DNA from: Kalaharituber pfeilii
Taxonomy: Eukaryota > Ascomycota > Pezizomycetes > Pezizales > Pezizaceae
DNA: 64,000 bases
Direction: 5' to 3'
NCBI GenBank assembly: GCA_015179045.1
Contig: WHUZ01000006.1
Location: 620,001-684,000, forward strand
Below, piece by piece: positions 11,804 to 22,701 of this stretch (positions are counted from its first letter, which is position 1; each line of letters starts with the position of its first letter). The notes under the pieces were generated by a model. The model saw only the letters and a list, made by a program, of their open reading frames with translations, ran no database searches and had not been told where the DNA came from. Both the position numbers and the translations under genes were made by a program.

Positions 11804-13115
11804 TATGTATGGAGCATCAAATTGAGTGACGAGATGTTAATTCCCAGAGACACTAGAATAAGCAAAGGTATTTCGATGTTTGCTAATCAGGTATTGTACC
11901 CTTGGCTGTGCTAAAATTCAGTAGAATAACACTGGTAAAGGCACTCTTGTGTCTCCTGTCTGGTCAATTGCGGCAACAGATATTGGTATGCGACCAATTG
12001 AGTTGGATAGATGATATGTGACTATCTCCATTTTCGATGGCCCTTATTAGATGGTAATGTCGTTCTCACTGGACACATTGGCCCTATTACAATCCGGTCC
12101 AGAATTCTGCTTTCTGCTTGAGGAATGTCTAGGTTGGCGTCTGTACGACCTGAGGGAAGTATGTATTAGTTATCAACTGGGTTCTGCATTGAGCAAAGGG
12201 ATGGCAGCTGGGTGGTAAATATATGGGGATAGCTTCGTGAAAACAATACTTCATCACCTAATAGTCATTTTCACAGTATAAGGATTCATGAACACACTGC
12301 ACAGAATCACCACTATGGCCCACACAACTGCTGGTAACATCCTCAAGAAAGGCTGCCGGGACGTAGGTATCCCTCTTGCTTCAGATTACTGGCACTATCG
12401 CAATTGTGATTTGCCCGGCTCCGTCAAAGTTACTGTGCGGTTCTGGCTAGATCCTAAGGCATGGTGCCCAACACGATATATGCCGTCATTTTGCATCAGG
12501 ATTCTCTGCATATGGGAGCGGCCGAAGATTTATGAATTATAGTAGATGCAGTAATAGTCGTCCGTTTTATTTGCGACAAAGCCTCTTCTTCCAAGTAATA
12601 TGGCCTGGCCCTTCTAAAATTGCCTGTTGACAAAATTTCTTATGTCTCGTATTATCGAAGACAGTTTCATCGTCATGAAATTTGGTCGACAGCCTCAAAA
12701 TCTGAAAGCTGTTTCTTCTTTTTCTTTTTTGGTAGATGTCGTCAAGATTGTGTGCATGCTAATCAACTTCAACTTGACCTGCCTCCTTCTCCCTCCAAAA
12801 GCTCAGAAAGATAAAAAGAAAAGAAAAACAAAACAAAAAGAAAAGAAAAAAGAAAAGAAAAGAAAAAGAAAAAACACTTAAAAGGAGATAGATAAAGTAA
12901 AAAACATAAAGCAAAGGAAACGCAACCGGGAGATAAAACAGATACAAAAAAAACATTGAGGCCATGCCGAGACTAAGGCCATGCGACAGATGATGTTGAA
13001 ATATGCTTTTTTTTCCCTCTGAACATCAATGCCACACTAGCTGAACCAAGGAAAGAGTGAGATCCGGTTATCACCCAGAAATCCCATTTCATTCAACTTA
13101 TAGCATTTTGGTAGT
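11804..13115. other. Intergenic, no gene seen
   Basis: AT-rich sequence without supportable coding regions. It ends in a purine-rich A/G tract (about 12810-12960) downstream of EGD1. The open frames across that tract are low-complexity artefacts of Lys/Arg or Phe/Leu. Confidence 0.5.
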
Positions 13116-13949
13116 TTATTCAACTGTGCTTTCAAAGTTTTCCCCACCTACGAGTTCTGGGATATCATCATCATCTTCGACATCCTCCTTCTTCTCATCT
13201 TCGTCCTTCTTCTGCATGCTCTGGTAGCTTTCAGCAAGTTTCCTCAAGCTTGCTAACGAATCTGGGCCGAGCTGGCTTAGGATTCCGGGCACAAGCTCTG
13301 TCAGTTCCTTCTCTTCGCCGTTCCCGTAGATGGCAAAGGTGTTGGCTGCGACGGAAGCATGGACTATCAAGCAACATATCAGCAATCGCGAAACGAAGAG
13401 TATATCCTGGCCATAGGGTGAAGTGGGGGTATTACCCTTAGGGGCAGCAAAGTGAATAACATTGCCGTCCTCCTTGAACATGTTGACCTCCTCGATTGCC
13501 TGAATGGGCTGGACGTTCAATTTCTTGAGAGAAGTTTGAAGTTTCTTGTCATCGGTTCCTGATGACTTGTGCACCTTCTTGACCTTCCTTCTTGGGGTTC
13601 CCTTCCCACTGTCAAGTCGCAACACTTCAGATCAGTAAGGGTCCTAAGAAAATTTCCGAACATCGCAGACATGCAGCCAGGCCGAACAGTGATGTAAGCG
13701 TAGTGCATACACAGTCTACATTTATGATTCTTTTCAGAAAGGAGGCGAATGAGTGGAGGAGAGGCTGCCGAGGGCGATCGGTAACCGAGACTGGGGATTC
13801 GGGAACAGTGGGGGATATTATGTAACGAAAGAACATACCCTACACAACAGTGAAATTAGACAATGTCTCATTCAATTACTTCCTCGATGGGCAGGTAACG
13901 TACCAATACGAACAGATTGTTGAAGTTTCTCAAGCTTGGCACGATCCAT
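13116..13949 (-). CDS. EGD1: Nascent polypeptide-associated complex subunit beta (NAC beta, BTF3/Egd1)
   Basis: NAC beta pairs with NAC alpha at the ribosome exit tunnel and shields nascent chains. The minus-strand exons are 13949-13904, a single base at 13839, 13608-13436 and 13363-13116, giving 155 aa. The protein starts M-D-R-A-K-L-E-K-L, then carries the family-defining [11 protein letters not shown] ribosome-binding motif, the NAC barrel (K-L-N-V-Q-P-I through E-L-V-P-G-I-L) and an acidic tail. Introns are 64, 230 and 72 bp. The motif can be read only if one G at 13839 is a microexon between two introns: ATT-G, G, T-GGG-AAG. Joining exon 1 directly to exon 3 shifts the frame. The family assignment is very secure; the microexon is inferred from frame and splice signals. 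Confidence 0.95.
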
Positions 13950-14640
13950 AATTACTGATGTTGTCTGGGAGAACAAATGAAGACCTAACAGGTTTATTGC
14001 TCATGTTAACTGCAATTGTTCGTCACGAGATGGAAGTTGAAAAGGTAATGATGCATGACATGGACATGGCGGGTAAAATTGTGTTGAGCTGTCGCTTGGG
14101 CTTAGCATGCGGGAAGTCCCATCCTACCTTAGGCTCAGCTGGAAGGCAATGATGAGGTTGAACGGGTTCTAGATGAATAGTCGAGAGTGGTGTTTCTTTC
14201 AGGTAGGATAGCGGTGAATCTTGTGCCCCTCCTCAACGATGCCGTACGAGGGGCTAGTGAAATGCCAAGACTTTCCGCACTCACGGCAAACGAAGGTTTC
14301 ACACAACGCACACAAATGCATCCCACACATGACGTGACTGCTAAAAAAGGACAGTATACCGAGACCACAGCAAGTAAACAGCACCCCATAATTTAATTCA
14401 ACATAAGCACTCTATATGACCTTTTTTTCCGGGGAATTGGAAACATGAAAATAGAAGAAAATATCAATAAATTTCTTCAATTGCGTGATGAGGAAAAGAA
14501 CTGCAGTTCGAATTTTAAGCCTACAGAACGATCCCGGTATAAGCCCGAAGTATCTAGTCTCATGAAACTGTTCTTAATTCACAACTTGGCAGCATGCCTG
14601 TATCATAAGGTTTATCGCGTGCCACATCAAATCACGTGCT
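13950..14640. other. Intergenic between EGD1 start and LAS17 stop
   Basis: This is the EGD1 promoter region plus the LAS17 3' flank. A 62-codon minus-strand frame (14384-14199) has a CxxC/CxxC pattern, but its first codon is not ATG and it lacks a partner exon, so I do not call it a gene. Confidence 0.4.
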
Positions 14641-16969
14641 TCAGTTCCACTCATCATCGTCGTCATCCTCATCATCTAATTGCAAGATTCAGGATTAGCC
14701 AAAAAAGGGTACCTACGAAAGAGAGGAAGAGAAATAAATCTTACCGCTCTCTTTTCCTCTTGTAGCTTCTTTTCTCTTTTGCAGTTCCATTTGCAATGCG
14801 CTGGCAAGACTCCCTCCTTTGACTGTTGAACTGGCAGTACTACTGCTCTCCAATTTCAATGGGGTAGCTGCCTTAGGAGGTCCACTATTAGGGGTAACTT
14901 TCCTTAACATTTGCTTTCCAGCAGTCCCTCTAATGGCAGCTAACAGGTCGTCTCTGCCAGCCTGCGGTGGTGGAAGTGCTAGTTTCGCAGGCGAGTCTCC
15001 ACCAGGGTGTGGAGGCGGTCCTGGTGATGGAAGTGCACCAGATGAAAATCCAGTCATTGACGGTGGTGGAGGGGGTGGAGGGGGTGGAGCACAGCTTGAA
15101 AACCCGGTCATTGCTGGGGGCGGAGGAGCTGGGGGTGGGGGACTCCCTGAGAATCCAGCCATTGATGGGGGTGGTGGAGGCGCGGGAGGAGGAGGGGCGC
15201 CTGCGAATCCGGTCATTGATGGCGGAGGCGGTGGAGGGGGAGCGGGTGGGCCTGAGAACCCAGGTATTGATGAAGACGGCGGAGGTGGTAGGGGAGGTGG
15301 GGGGGCTGAAGGGGCGGATACAGCTGGCATGGGCGGTGGTTGGGGAGGCGGCGCACTCGGAGTGAAATTGGGCAGTGGCGGAGGAGCCGGCGGAGGCAGG
15401 GGATGACTTGAAGGCTGCGGAATTGGTGGTGGGGGAGGGGGGGGCGGCGCTGGAACATCTAAATTATTTGAATATGGTCAGTCCATTGCCTCAATATTAG
15501 TACACTTTTCTCAAAAATTACCTCTTGTTAAGATTTGCGGCACTCTTGACGGCAACGACGGTGGAGGAGGGCCTCTTGCTGGTGCAGGAAGAGCTCTGCT
15601 AACAGGAGCTGGTGGGGGAACAGGAGGTGGTGGGGGAACAAATGCTGGGGGCACTCCAAAAACAGGTTTGCTTCCATCTAATGGTACTTTTGCAGGAAGT
15701 GGAGGTACACTGCTCGCAGGTGGGGGAGGTGGAGCAGGTGGGGCAGGCGTTGGGCGAGGAGGAGGTGGTGGAGTAGTACTTGCGAGTGCTCCCGCATTGG
15801 GCAGCGGTGGAGGAACTTTGAAAACAGGAGGCAGAGGTGGGGGTGGGGGGGATGCAGGTGGGGGTGCAGCAGGAGAGGCGTTCCTTGGTGGCGAGGGAGG
15901 TGCTGGTGATAGTCTTGAAGGAGGAGGAACTGGTGACGGAGGAGTCGGTGTAGAAGTAGCTGGGTGGGATCGCCGGGAAGGCGGTGGTGGTGGGGGGGCT
16001 CGTTTTGAAACTGTAGAACCTCCGGTGGGCTGTGGGCTAAGTGATCCTAGCATTCTCCCTGGAGGTGGTGGAGGTGGAGGTGGAGGAGGCGCCTTTGTTT
16101 TCCGATCTACAACTGAGGACTTCGGTGAAGCAGGAAGTTCTGCAGGTCTGCTCGAAGCTGTTGTATTAACGGTACCATTGGTCTGTTTTCCTTGTGTCTG
16201 CTCTTTTTTCTTATCTTTCTTGTACTGTTCTAGCAGGAAAGGCCTGTTTTCTTGAATCAAGTCCTCTGGGATTTTCTCAATGGTTCTTAGGGTCTCCAGG
16301 AGCTGTGCAAAGCCCTCATCGTCATCCTCATCCTTAATATTGACAGTTGGCTTGAAGTAAAGTGATCAGCACGTATTCAAGGACATAAGGGCAAAGCGTT
16401 GCCTTCAAATGGAAAACGTACCGAACGTACAATGGGCACATTCTCCCTTGCAACTTTCCCATGACTACCAGAAACGCTCCTCGCAGCAACTGTTGGTGGG
16501 GCCCGTGTTCCTTTGCTCTTTGCATACTTCTCCCGTTGCTCTACTCGTTTATGGAATTGAGCTGCCTCCTTCTCATCGGTAAACGAAAACCCTGCCATGC
16601 ATTGCTCCATTTCAAAAGTATGAAAGAAAGTACGATCATGGCTATACTTGAACCCCTCATAAAGTTCCTGGTCCCACAGCACACCTTTCTGTCCCTACAA
16701 ATTCCCAGAGTTTTGTTAATAGCACATGATCTCCGATATAGAATAATACGGCAACCTACCACTACATCAACAATTTTGAAGAAAAAAGTGTTTCCTACGA
16801 GATCTTCCGTAAATACAATAGCACCGGATATTCCAGTGAACTGCCATTTCTTCCTATTCGGGTATGCAATGTAGAGTCGCCCAACCGCCACGGTTATTAT
16901 GTTGTTCGAGGAATTTGGAACCGCCCGTTTCACAATTTGCTTCTCATCTTTGCTGAGAATGGACGGCAT
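14641..16969 (-). CDS. LAS17: WASP-family actin nucleation-promoting factor (Las17-like)
   Basis: It activates the Arp2/3 complex at endocytic actin patches. Five minus-strand exons (16969-16760, 16694-16422, 16350-15522, 15458-14745, 14675-14641) encode 686 aa; introns are 63-71 bp. The WH1 (EVH1) domain fills exons 1-2, with L-Y-I-A-Y-P-N-R-K-K-W near its start and W-D-Q-E-L-Y-E-G-F-K-Y later. It is followed by an acidic segment and a very long proline-rich region of repeated poly-Pro blocks (SH3 and profilin ligands), a WH2 actin-binding motif (D-L-L-A-A-I-R-G, then L-R-K-V) near residue 600, and an acidic C-terminus ending D-D-D-D-E-W-N with the Trp that contacts Arp2/3. The last exon is only 35 nt and encodes just this acidic tail. 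Phases are consistent throughout. The order WH1, poly-Pro, WH2, acidic is diagnostic. Confidence 0.95.
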
Positions 16970-18667
16970 CCTGGCGATTGTGTAATCAAGCTTGTGCTGT
17001 GCTTGCCTTGTCTATTGGTGATAATGGATGTACAGAGTGGTAGCGTCGGATGGCGGGCAACAATGTGCGGACCGCTGTTGTAAAATAAAAAAAGAAAGGG
17101 AAAAGGAGCTGTCGCACAAGATTCGGAGAGTGCCAGTACCTTTCCAGAGTTGATCTAGGTGTTTTGTGATTATTTTCTGATAATGAAAGGATACACAGTG
17201 CCAAAGGCTGGTCTTTAACGGTGAACACCGAAATGGAAGCACCGCGCAGTAAGTGGTGGATAGGAGAATAAGAACTAGAATTTGGTCTGAAAGTATAGTC
17301 CAGTACTGATAGTAAGCATTTGAGACTGTGCAGGCAAGGGGGGGGGGGGGGGGGGGGGAATGGGAAGGCAGCAGGAGCAAAGCACAGCTAGTAGAATACT
17401 CACTTGAGCTGTTGGCGATGGCGATTGATGATGCGATGGGACATGAGATTTGGGGGGGGGGGGTTTACTAGGAATGTAGGGACGAAAGCTTTGTGAAAAT
17501 AGAACAAGATGGAGTGCCAAGAACTATGCAGCTCAGTTAGTCAAACGGCGAATTGTCGTACTCGTTCACCCGCTCATCATCGCGTGCTAGGCGTGCTATG
17601 CAGTGTGCGCCTCGAGGTCGAGACGGGGGTTGGAATGGGGCAGGGTGGGGCAGGGTGGTGTAGGTGCTGCTGCGAGCCGCGTTGGTGCCTGCCGCGCTGT
17701 GCTTGTAGCAGAACTGAGCTTGCAGCAGAGCGTGCGAGTGCCAGGCGGCCGTGGCCGGTGTCGGTGTCGATGCTTCGGCGGATCGGCCGGTGTTCCTGGG
17801 CCGTGGGGAAAGGCGCGAGTGCAGCAGCGCAGTGTCCAAGTATCATACTGTACGCCAGGCGGGTGCTTGCGTCGCAACGCACGAGTACTAATAATACCTA
17901 TGCAGAGTCGCCGCCTGCTCTGCCAATCTGCAGTGATAGCTTCCAGAACAGCCCGCTCCTCCAGCGCCTGTCTGCCTGCGCCGCAATACTCCGCTAGCAG
18001 CAAGTAAGCGCCAAGCAAACGCCAAGCAAACGCCAAGCATGCCCTGTCCGCGCTTCCCGTCCAAAGTATGCATACGTCATCAGTGCGGAGCATAGAGGAG
18101 GGCGCTTCCCTCAACGGGTTTTGCGAAAACCTGTGATACAATAGTTCAGATTGCATTATGTTGTCGAAGCAGAAAATTTGCTCCAAAATTTGTGGAATGT
18201 AAGGGATGATAGAAAGAGACCCATTATGAACGCCACAAAAGTGAATGCCTCAACCCCCCCCGCCCCCAACCCCCACCCCTCGTTTCCTCGTTCCGAGTCG
18301 TCTTCGGGGCACCCATGTAACGGAGACCGGTGCTGGTGCGAGTAACATCGCTGATCACTGCGGGCATGCAGCGGTTTCTGAGCCTAAGGGTACATGCCAC
18401 CGCCCCTATGATACCGTACCTTACAACAGTTCCTACCTAAAGTATCCAAGCAGTCAACCTTCATTCCAAATTCACCCCCCATAGCCTCATCTCAAACGCA
18501 TACAGTCGCACTCGCATTACGAATACCACAGCATCGGCCCCGTCAAATCACCGCACCACCTGCAAGTCGCTCGATCAGTCCCTTCTATTTGACCGTTCTT
18601 ACTGCTCCTCCGTCATCCACATTTAGCCTCCAAAAAGTCTAACTGTGACAACTTTCACATAAATACC
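16970..18667. other. Intergenic; G tracts and GC-rich island
   Basis: This is the LAS17 upstream region. It holds runs of 21 G (17338-17358) and 12 G (17452-17463), then a GC-rich island (about 17.57-18.06 kb) with a short tandem GCCAAGCAAAC (18007-18040). Overlapping open frames on both strands are GC-driven. No gene supported. Confidence 0.5.
17338..17463. repeat. Poly-G tracts (21 and 12 nt)
   Basis: Two uninterrupted G runs at 17338-17358 and 17452-17463, in the upstream region of LAS17. Such runs can form G-quadruplexes and often vary in length. Confidence 0.85.
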
Positions 18668-18925
18668 ATGTCTGATAAGCAAAACATCAACACCCCCGTG
18701 GTACCCTCCAAGGAAACCATCGAAGCCGGTGTCTTTGACAGGGGCTCGTCGTCCTCGGGCTCTGGTGACCGGACGCAACATTCTAAAGCTCGCCCAGAAC
18801 ACTTTCAGGCTGCTCCCGGGCCAGTGTTGCCTCGAAATATGTCTGTATTCGAAGGGAAACCATCAAAAGAAGAGATTAAGGCGAAAACCGAGGCTCTAAA
18901 TAAGGAGAATGATCGAGCTCAATAG
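18668..18925 (+). CDS. Small disordered hydrophilic protein, function unknown
   Basis: Single-exon ORF of 85 aa with a good start context (ATACCATGTC). The sequence is rich in Ser, Gly, Lys and Glu, without a signal peptide, membrane segment or cysteine. The second half (P-V-L-P-R-N-M-S-V-F-E-G-K-P-S, then a Lys/Glu helix ending in N-K-E-N-D-R-A-Q) has the look of small conserved fungal proteins, but I cannot name a family. No introns are needed. It stands alone between GC-rich DNA and a long spacer before TIF11. The call rests on ORF quality and composition only. Confidence 0.6.
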   Translation: MSDKQNINTPVVPSKETIEAGVFDRGSSSSGSGDRTQHSKARPEHFQAAPGPVLPRNMSVFEGKPSKEEIKAKTEALNKENDRAQ

Positions 18926-20393
18926 ACGCTCAAGTGGTAGGAACAGAATCGACAGGGTAGCGATAGGGGGATGAATGGAATTTCATTGAGAAACCTCACA
19001 AGCACGATTGAACGTTTTTATAAATTGAAAACATGCAATTGTATTTATTCACAGAATCGTCATAAGAACGCTGTTGCACAAGTCAATAAATTCATATGAC
19101 CAAAAAATAATAATGCCTTGCGTTGAACTAGATACTGGTTATGCTGTTAGTCGTTATATTTGAGCTTGTTGATAATACTGTCTCGAGCCTGATCTCGTGA
19201 CCTTTCGAGCCAGGGTAATACAAGTTATTCAGTTGAATACAGAGGGCTACTGCTGGTTACTAAAACGGACATCCCGACTCCATCCTCTATCACTGCTATC
19301 ACACCTCTATCCGACTTGTAACTCGCTGTGTCTGGTATCTGGCCATGACCATAACCTCCTCCACCTCCTCCACCTCCTCTTTCTTGAACAGAAACATTGT
19401 TTTTCCTTCCCGCGCTTGTGTTTTGTCATTCTTCTTGCCATTGCAGCTTACGCAATTGCAGCTCCGGGGCAAAAATTCTGGCTTCCTCGTGCTTTTATCA
19501 AAAACCTTTCGACTCCCTGCTTAATCTGTTTACTCAGCAGCTCAATTGGTGTTGTAACACTCCTCATATGTAAAAAACGCAAGATAGCCCTTCAAGGGAT
19601 ATCCCGGGAAAGAGGCATCCATCCTGTGGAATTCCAACGCCCTTTGACGTCTTTGGCCAGATGACAGAGCCGTATCTCCCTCTCCCTTGCTCATGCAATT
19701 TTTCCAGCGTGAGTCCTCTGATTCGCTGCCCAATGTTGACTCGCACACACGCCTGTGTGATAAAGCCTTTTTCATGGTATTGATGATGAGCATGAATGCC
19801 GCTTGACCTCAGCCATGTGTTTAATTCTGGATGGGATGGAATGGATTATTGATGAGGTGGAAGAGGGCAAGGACCTGGCTGACAAAATAGCGGACTAAAT
19901 TTTGATAGAGCTCAGGATGCGCAGGGCAGGGATGCTGAGAATGAGGGCATCGAGGTCGGTCTGCGCTGACAGGCGCATGGAGGAGGCTACATGTGCCAGA
20001 AAGGTGTAGGAATATTACTACGGCCGGTTGAAGAGTGTATCCAGCTGAGATAATTGAGGGTAACAGCTTATCGACCCCCACGAGATATTTTTCTTTGCCA
20101 CAATATTATAAAGGTTTATTACTGTATATAAGCTTCGGAATCCTGAGGCGGCCAATAAGATCGCTTTGTTCGAATATGTTGTAAGCAAGGGTATTGCAGA
20201 CATCCGCCAAGCCCCCATAGAAGTAAGGTTAGCCACCACTAAGTCACCACTCATACCTACATTTCATCGCCTTTAAATACACCGCCAGGGACTTTACGTT
20301 CCCATCCAGTGCCTCAGCTTATATTCCAACGCTTTCTTTCCACAGCAACCAGATACTTTGAAAAAGCCGTTCTCTTTCGAATAAACAGCAAAC
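18926..20393. other. Intergenic upstream of TIF11
   Basis: No confident gene. A minus-strand open frame at 19746-19564 is protein-like in composition but has no ATG, no clear splice partners and an overlapping frame. The last 300 bases are probably the TIF11 promoter and leader. Confidence 0.4.
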
Positions 20394-21204
20394 ATGCCTA
20401 AGAATAAGGGAAAAGTATGTTTTTCTGCTCATTTTCCGCGCAAATATCCTACCCAGATAATTAATTTGCCCCGCCCCCACCCCCGCCCTCGCTGGGTACG
20501 CTCTTATCGATATTGAATTGAAACTAACAGGATCATACAGGGTGGTAAAAACCGAAGAAGGGGGAAGAACGAGAACGACAATGAAAAGCGCGAGTTGACG
20601 TTCAAGGAAGACGGTCAAGGTATGGAGTTCAATACTTTGTCTTGCGGAATGTGTGGTGGCGATGCGCAATATTCATTCATTGTTCATACTAACGAGAACA
20701 TTCGAATTGGCAGAATATGCACAAGTCGTCAAGATGCTAGGAAACGGGCGATTAGAAGCTATGTGCTTCGATGGCGAGAAGAGGTTAGCACACATCCGCG
20801 GCAAGTTGAGGAAGAAGGTACTGCTCCATCAGCTCCATATATCATCTCTGCGGACAATTTTGTGCTAACGTGCGTGCTTCACTCAACAGGTCTGGATCAA
20901 CCAGGGGGATATCATCCTTCTTTCCCTACGAGACTACCAAGATGAGAAAGGGGACGTTATCTTGAAGTATACTGCCGACGAGGCCCGAAATCTCAAGGCA
21001 TACGGTGAACTACCAGAGAGTGCGAAGATTAACGAGACAGACACCTTCGTATGTCCTCATTTGCCTCTTTGTTATACCTATACATTGCTTTCATGAACAT
21101 TTCACTAACGCCATATCCTCTAGGGCCACGAGGGCAACGACGAATGGGTCGAGTTCGGTGTCGAAGGCGAGGAGGACGGAGAGGTCGATATTGATAACAT
21201 CTAA
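20394..21204 (+). CDS. TIF11: Translation initiation factor eIF1A
   Basis: eIF1A promotes scanning and Met-tRNAi binding on the 40S subunit. There are five exons: 20394-20414, 20541-20619, 20714-20817, 20890-21048 and 21124-21204, giving 147 aa, the usual family length. The first exon encodes only M-P-K-N-K-G-K. The basic N-terminal tail ([11 protein letters not shown]) leads into the OB fold ([28 protein letters not shown]). The helical part is followed by the acidic tail ending D-I-D-N-I, which matches the eIF1A C-terminal eIF5B-binding signature. Phases are consistent across all introns (72-126 bp). Confidence 0.97.
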
Positions 21205-21955
21205 ATTGCCACTCGTTATCCACAATCTCTCCATTTTTCCGTTTTTCTCCCTATGTCTCTCACTATCAGTTTCTTTATCGTACGCATGTTTTCCTTTTTA
21301 TCCTCCTGTTTTCCTTATTTATGCTGCGGTACTCCTCTGGTTCCCGTGTTCTTTTGTTCTGATGCGGAAAAGGCAAAAGGCGTCTGGTCAGAAGGAAAAG
21401 TTTGTGTTACAAGGGCCCCTATGATGAAGCAGTCAAGAAAGTCACCGTTAATGAATCTTCATAACCTTTCTTCAGTGATGTCTGGTATCTCTCGTCAACC
21501 TGATAGGGGTGCTGGTGGGCTCATGTATACGATACACTGGGCTATAATCTGTTTTTTTTTTTTTTTTTTCATTTCATTTTACAATTCGGTCCTGAGTCTA
21601 TAATTTTGGAATTGGTTTCTTTCTTGGAAGCAGTAGAATTCATTTTCTCTTCAGAATCAATATTCAAAACGGATGTGATGCCAAGACTAGCTGTGCCCAG
21701 TATATGTGCCATCCCAGATTACAACAGTTACGAAACGGGCGCCGTTCACCATTAGCATGTTACAGCGTCAAAACTCGTAAGTGCTACTAATTAAAAAAGC
21801 AGTCCAGCATGTTGTCTTGAGTAGTTATCGCTTTTTAATGAGACTCCCAGCAGAAACCATCCCAAAGAAGTACCAAGGAAGGGGAAAACAAAAGTATGAT
21901 CCACAATCAGAATAAATTTGGCCAAATACCCGCAGTTTTAAAAGGGAATTCCAAG
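21205..21955. other. Intergenic between convergent TIF11 and EGD2
   Basis: Shared 3' flank of two convergent genes. It contains a poly-T run near 21551-21570. No coding feature. Confidence 0.5.
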
Positions 21956-22701
21956 TTAAACACTTAGTGCCATAATTGAGTTCACTATGTCGTTGTCGTT
22001 TTCTTTCAAGGCTCTGTTGGGAAGAATAGATGTTAAATATCATGGGTGCTTGTTGTAAGTAGGGTAAGGAAAATGGGATACTGACTTTACGGCTTTTTTC
22101 CTTGATACATTCGCCTGGGCCATGACCAACTCAATGTCTTTCTGTTCCAGTCCACTCTCATCAATCTCTTCACCATCATCTTCCTCTTCCTCTTTCTGAG
22201 CGGCCTTGTCCTTGTTGGCGGCAGCGGCCGCAGCAAAGTCGGCCCCAATCTGGGAGGCACTCTCAGCGGCAGCGAGCTGCTGAGCAGCGGAAGCCTGAGC
22301 AGAGTTATGGTCCTCGATCTTGGCCTCGCCAAAGATAATCCAGGTGTTGCTGGAGGGGGACCTGTAGACATCTGGGTTGCTAATGACGAACAGGATCTGA
22401 AAGGCCGTAAACGGTACATGTTAGCATCTGGTTAGTATCAGAATGTATTAGATGCAATTTCACATACGTTCTTTGGCCGCCTTAAGGTAACCCTGGTGAT
22501 GCCTGGGACATGCTTCAATCCCAATTTGGCAATCTGCTTCCTAGCCTTCTTTTCATTGCGGGAGTGGATGGTGACTGCAGAACCGGATGGAAGTTCACCA
22601 GCCTCAACCTCATTTCCAGATTCATCCTCGGATTCGTGCTCCTCGACCAGGGCCTTCTTGTTCTCCTCCTCAGTGACGTCCTCAATTCTGGGGTCGGCCA
22701 T
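21956..22701 (-). CDS. EGD2: Nascent polypeptide-associated complex subunit alpha (NAC alpha, Egd2)
   Basis: Partner of the NAC beta encoded 8 kb away; binds nascent chains at the ribosome. Exons 22701-22468, 22396-22086 and 22013-21956 encode 200 aa. An acidic N-terminus precedes the NAC domain ([18 protein letters not shown] | [20 protein letters not shown]). An Ala/Glu-rich linker follows, then the C-terminal UBA ([13 protein letters not shown] through N-S-I-M-A-L-S-V). The second intron must use the donor GTCAGT at 22085. Either of the more consensus-like GTAAAG or GTATCC donors nearby would lose the A-L-K-E-N-D frame, so annotators could easily mis-splice here. Confidence 0.96.

Noticed and set aside
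12627..12965. Lys/Arg-rich and Phe/Leu-rich ORFs
   Set aside because: Low-complexity A/G tract read in opposite directions.
14199..14384. Minus-strand frame with CxxC...CxxC pattern, a possible zinc finger
   Set aside because: First codon is not ATG, only about 60 codons, no splice partner, and it sits in the EGD1 promoter interval. Kept as a curiosity only.
14819..15406. 195-codon plus-strand ORF rich in Gly
   Set aside because: Antisense shadow of the LAS17 proline-rich exon; composition is explained by CCN codons on the other strand.
15668..16255. 195-codon plus-strand ORF, Gly-rich
   Set aside because: Same explanation: antisense to LAS17 exon 3.
17537..18186. Several overlapping 100-196-codon ORFs
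   Set aside because: Many frames are open on both strands at once in a GC-rich island, which indicates a composition effect, not coding.
19564..19746. Protein-like minus-strand frame
   Set aside because: Non-ATG start, no convincing acceptor or donor, and an overlapping longer frame on the same strand; cannot be supported.
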